The position numbers and the translations under genes are program-made. A stretch of DNA of 34,828 nt from Cryobacterium sp. (GTDB lineage Bacteria; Actinomycetota; Actinomycetes; Actinomycetales; Microbacteriaceae). Shown here piece by piece: positions 33,325-34,828 of the stretch. Numbering within the stretch: position 1 is the first letter of the stretch; every line of letters begins with the position of its first letter. The DNA lies in the NCBI RefSeq assembly GCF_025463825.1, contig NZ_JAODBG010000110.1:1-34828 (forward strand), in the 5' to 3' direction. A model generated the notes under the pieces. The model ran no database searches and had not been told where the DNA came from. It worked only from the letters and a program-made list of their open reading frames with translations.

Positions 33325-34035
33325 ATGCAGAAGAAGACGAAGACCGGGCTGTGGATTGCGGGCGGAGTTGTCGTCGTCGGCGGCGGCGCGGCCCTGGCAT
33401 TCGGGCCGTCGATCTACGCCGACTATGCCAACGGCGCCGCCGAGGCCGCCCCGACCATCGCCGCCACCGCGCCGACGTCCTCAGGCGCGGCGACCGGCAC
33501 CGAGGTGAACCCCGATGACCTCAGTGGCACCTGGACCGTAGCCGCGGACTCGTTCGCGGGCTACCGCGTCGACGAGGTGCTGCAGGGCAACGATGTGACC
33601 GTGACCGGCCGCACGACCGACGTCACCGGCGAGCTCACCGTCGACGCGCGCTCCCTCACGGCGGCCACGGTCACCGTGGCTGTCGCGAGCATCGCCACCG
33701 ACGAGAGCGCGAGGGACGGGTACTTCCGCGACACCGCGATGGAGGCCGACGACTTCCCGACCGCCACGTTCACCCTCACCGAGCCGGTGACCCTCGAGGC
33801 CCCGGTGGCCGGGGTCGCCCAGACGGTCGATGCGACCGGCGAGCTCACGATGCACGGTGTCACCCACACCGTGACCGTTCAGCTGCAGGCCGCCCTCACC
33901 GACACCGGCGGCCAGGTCGTCGGCAGCATCCCGATCACGTTCAGTGATTACGAGGTGGAGGCACCCGACCTCGGCTTCGTCTCGGTCGAGGACGCCGGCT
34001 CCGTCGAGTTCTCCCTGATCCTCGCGCAGAATTGA
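33325..34035 (+). CDS. Membrane-anchored YceI-like protein
   Basis: The 236-residue product has an N-terminal membrane anchor (about 8-32), a Thr/Ala-rich linker (about 36-62) and a YceI-like lipocalin-type barrel (about 65-235) with GTWTVAADSFAGYRVDE, the alternating TVTVAVASIATDES, RDGYFRDTAMEADDFPTATFT and ELTMHGVTHTV patterns. YceI proteins bind isoprenoid-type or other lipids outside the cytoplasm. GAGGGTG precedes the ATG at 33325. It stands right before the sigma factor gene and behind an ECF-type promoter, so it is likely a target and co-transcribed partner of that sigma factor. Confidence 0.9.
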   Translation: MQKKTKTGLWIAGGVVVVGGGAALAFGPSIYADYANGAAEAAPTIAATAPTSSGAATGTEVNPDDLSGTWTVAADSFAGYRVDEVLQGNDVTVTGRTTDVTGELTVDARSLTAATVTVAVASIATDESARDGYFRDTAMEADDFPTATFTLTEPVTLEAPVAGVAQTVDATGELTMHGVTHTVTVQLQAALTDTGGQVVGSIPITFSDYEVEAPDLGFVSVEDAGSVEFSLILAQN

Positions 34036-34088
34036 CCCAGCAGTCCTGACTCCACCGAGCAGGCGATCGACCCGACCGGGAGGTGAGC

Positions 34089-34595
34089 GTGGCTGAACCG
34101 CACACGGAGCTGCTGCGGGCGCTGCACGACGCGCACGGGCCGGCCCTGTTCCGCTACGTCGTGCGCCTGACCGGGGACTACGGATTTGCGCAGGACGTGG
34201 TGCAGAAGGCCCTGTTGCGGGCGTGGAAGCACCCTGCCCTACTGGACCGGGACGACGAAGCCGCGCGGGCGTGGCTGTTCACCGTGGCCCGCAACCTCGT
34301 CATCGACGACCGGCGGAGCGCCCGCTTCGCCCGGGAGATCAGCACCGACGACCTCCCGGAGCGAGCCTCCGCCGACGCCACCGAGGCCGTGCTGGACCGC
34401 TGGCTGATCACGGATGCCCTCACCACGCTCTCCCCCGAACACCGCACGGTGCTGGTGAGCGCGTACTACCTGGCCCGCCCCATCGCGGAGATCGCCCGCC
34501 GCGAGCAGGTGCCGGAGGGCACCGTGAAGTCACGCCTGCACTACGCCCTGCGAGCAATGCGGCTCGCCCTACAGGAAAGAGGGGTCACCGAATGA
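34089..34595 (+). CDS. ECF sigma factor (SigL/SigK-like)
   Basis: The 168-residue product has sigma region 2 (about 8-75, with QDVVQKALLRAWKHP and RAWLFTVARNLVIDDRR) and region 4 (about 105-160, LSPEHRTVLVSAYYL through GTVKSRLHYALRAMRLAL). In region 2 the usual QETLLRAW is QKALLRAW. I place the start at GTG 34089, because GGGAGG would touch the alternative GTG at 34083. Its stop overlaps the anti-sigma start as ATGA, so sigma and anti-sigma are made in step. Confidence 0.93.
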   Translation: MAEPHTELLRALHDAHGPALFRYVVRLTGDYGFAQDVVQKALLRAWKHPALLDRDDEAARAWLFTVARNLVIDDRRSARFAREISTDDLPERASADATEAVLDRWLITDALTTLSPEHRTVLVSAYYLARPIAEIARREQVPEGTVKSRLHYALRAMRLALQERGVTE

Positions 34596-34828
34596 CCTCC
34601 GCCACCGACCGCTTCCGCGAGTGGGACGCCGCCTACGTGCTCGGCGCGCTCAACACCCAGGACCGGCGGAACTACGAACGCCACCTGCAGACCGGCCCCG
34701 CCTGCGCTGCCGCCGTCGCCGAGCTGGCCGGGCTGCCCGGGATCCTCAGCGCCCTGCCGCCGGCCGAGGCCGTGGCCATCGACGAGGCCGCTCGTCCGGA
34801 CGGGCCGGGCGCCGATGGTGCCGGGGCC
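34592..34828 (+). CDS. Anti-sigma factor, N-terminal part (cut by window edge)
   Basis: The visible 79 residues begin with a helical anti-sigma domain: FREWDAAYVLGALN and RRNYERHL, followed by TGPACAAAVAELAGLPGIL. This matches the zinc-associated anti-sigma family, where the motif is H-x3-C-x2-C. Here the first cysteine is a glycine (HLQTGPAC), so zinc binding or redox sensing may be altered. The membrane helix and external part expected in RskA/RslA-like proteins lie beyond the window. Confidence 0.85.
   Translation, partial: MTSATDRFREWDAAYVLGALNTQDRRNYERHLQTGPACAAAVAELAGLPGILSALPPAEAVAIDEAARPDGPGADGAGA

Overview
The window is chromosomal DNA of a high-GC Gram-positive bacterium. The strong third-position GC bias, the type of SerA (long form with an ACT domain), a DUF6458 protein, the ilvD-ilvB-ilvN-ilvC / serA / leuB / ilvE neighbourhood and frequent leaderless-type starts point to Actinobacteria, most likely Microbacteriaceae (a Cryobacterium-like genus is my guess; no database search was possible).

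Layout. 1-1.7 kb: ilvE (cut by the window edge) and leuB, minus strand. 1.8-7.0 kb: DUF6458 protein, serA (minus), a DoxX-like membrane protein, two coupled small membrane proteins, a DUF998 protein and an alpha/beta hydrolase whose 3' end runs into a 55-bp palindromic repeat. 7.2-12.35 kb: ilvD-ilvB-ilvN-ilvC, the shared isoleucine/valine pathway, all on the minus strand. 12.4-15.6 kb: a fused trehalose-phosphate synthase/phosphatase and a divergent TIM-barrel isomerase/epimerase-like gene. 15.7-21.3 kb: a TetR-MMPL-YhgE/Pip export operon with two operator-like boxes in front; the MMPL protein carries an extra C-terminal domain that looks like a decayed ABC ATPase. 21.4-24.3 kb: two small unknown proteins, a GH15 glucoamylase/trehalase-like pseudogene with two frameshifts, and a GlsB/YeaQ-type protein. 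24.5-27.8 kb: a complete biotin ECF transporter (bioY-bioM-bioN) with an odd minicistron relay in front of bioN, an alpha/beta hydrolase with an unclear start, and a flavodoxin-like protein. 27.9-31.1 kb: a glycine-betaine-type ABC transporter whose permease has lost the segment after the EAA loop. 31.4-34.8 kb: a CitA/DcuS-like sensor cut off after its PAS domain, an IclR regulator, and a YceI - ECF sigma - anti-sigma operon preceded by a SigL-type promoter.

How the parts fit. The amino-acid genes together cover most of branched-chain amino acid and serine synthesis. Trehalose synthesis and betaine uptake are osmotic/cold-stress functions, but the betaine permease and the GH15 enzyme both look damaged, so part of this module may be decaying. 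The most unusual items are the MMPL-ABC-like fusion, the bioM-minicistron-bioN junction, the permease deletion, the repeat captured as a protein tail, the mosaic codon use inside ilvD and leuB, and the repeated TANNNT-N6-start arrangement. I saw no tRNA, rRNA, CRISPR array, insertion sequence or prophage.
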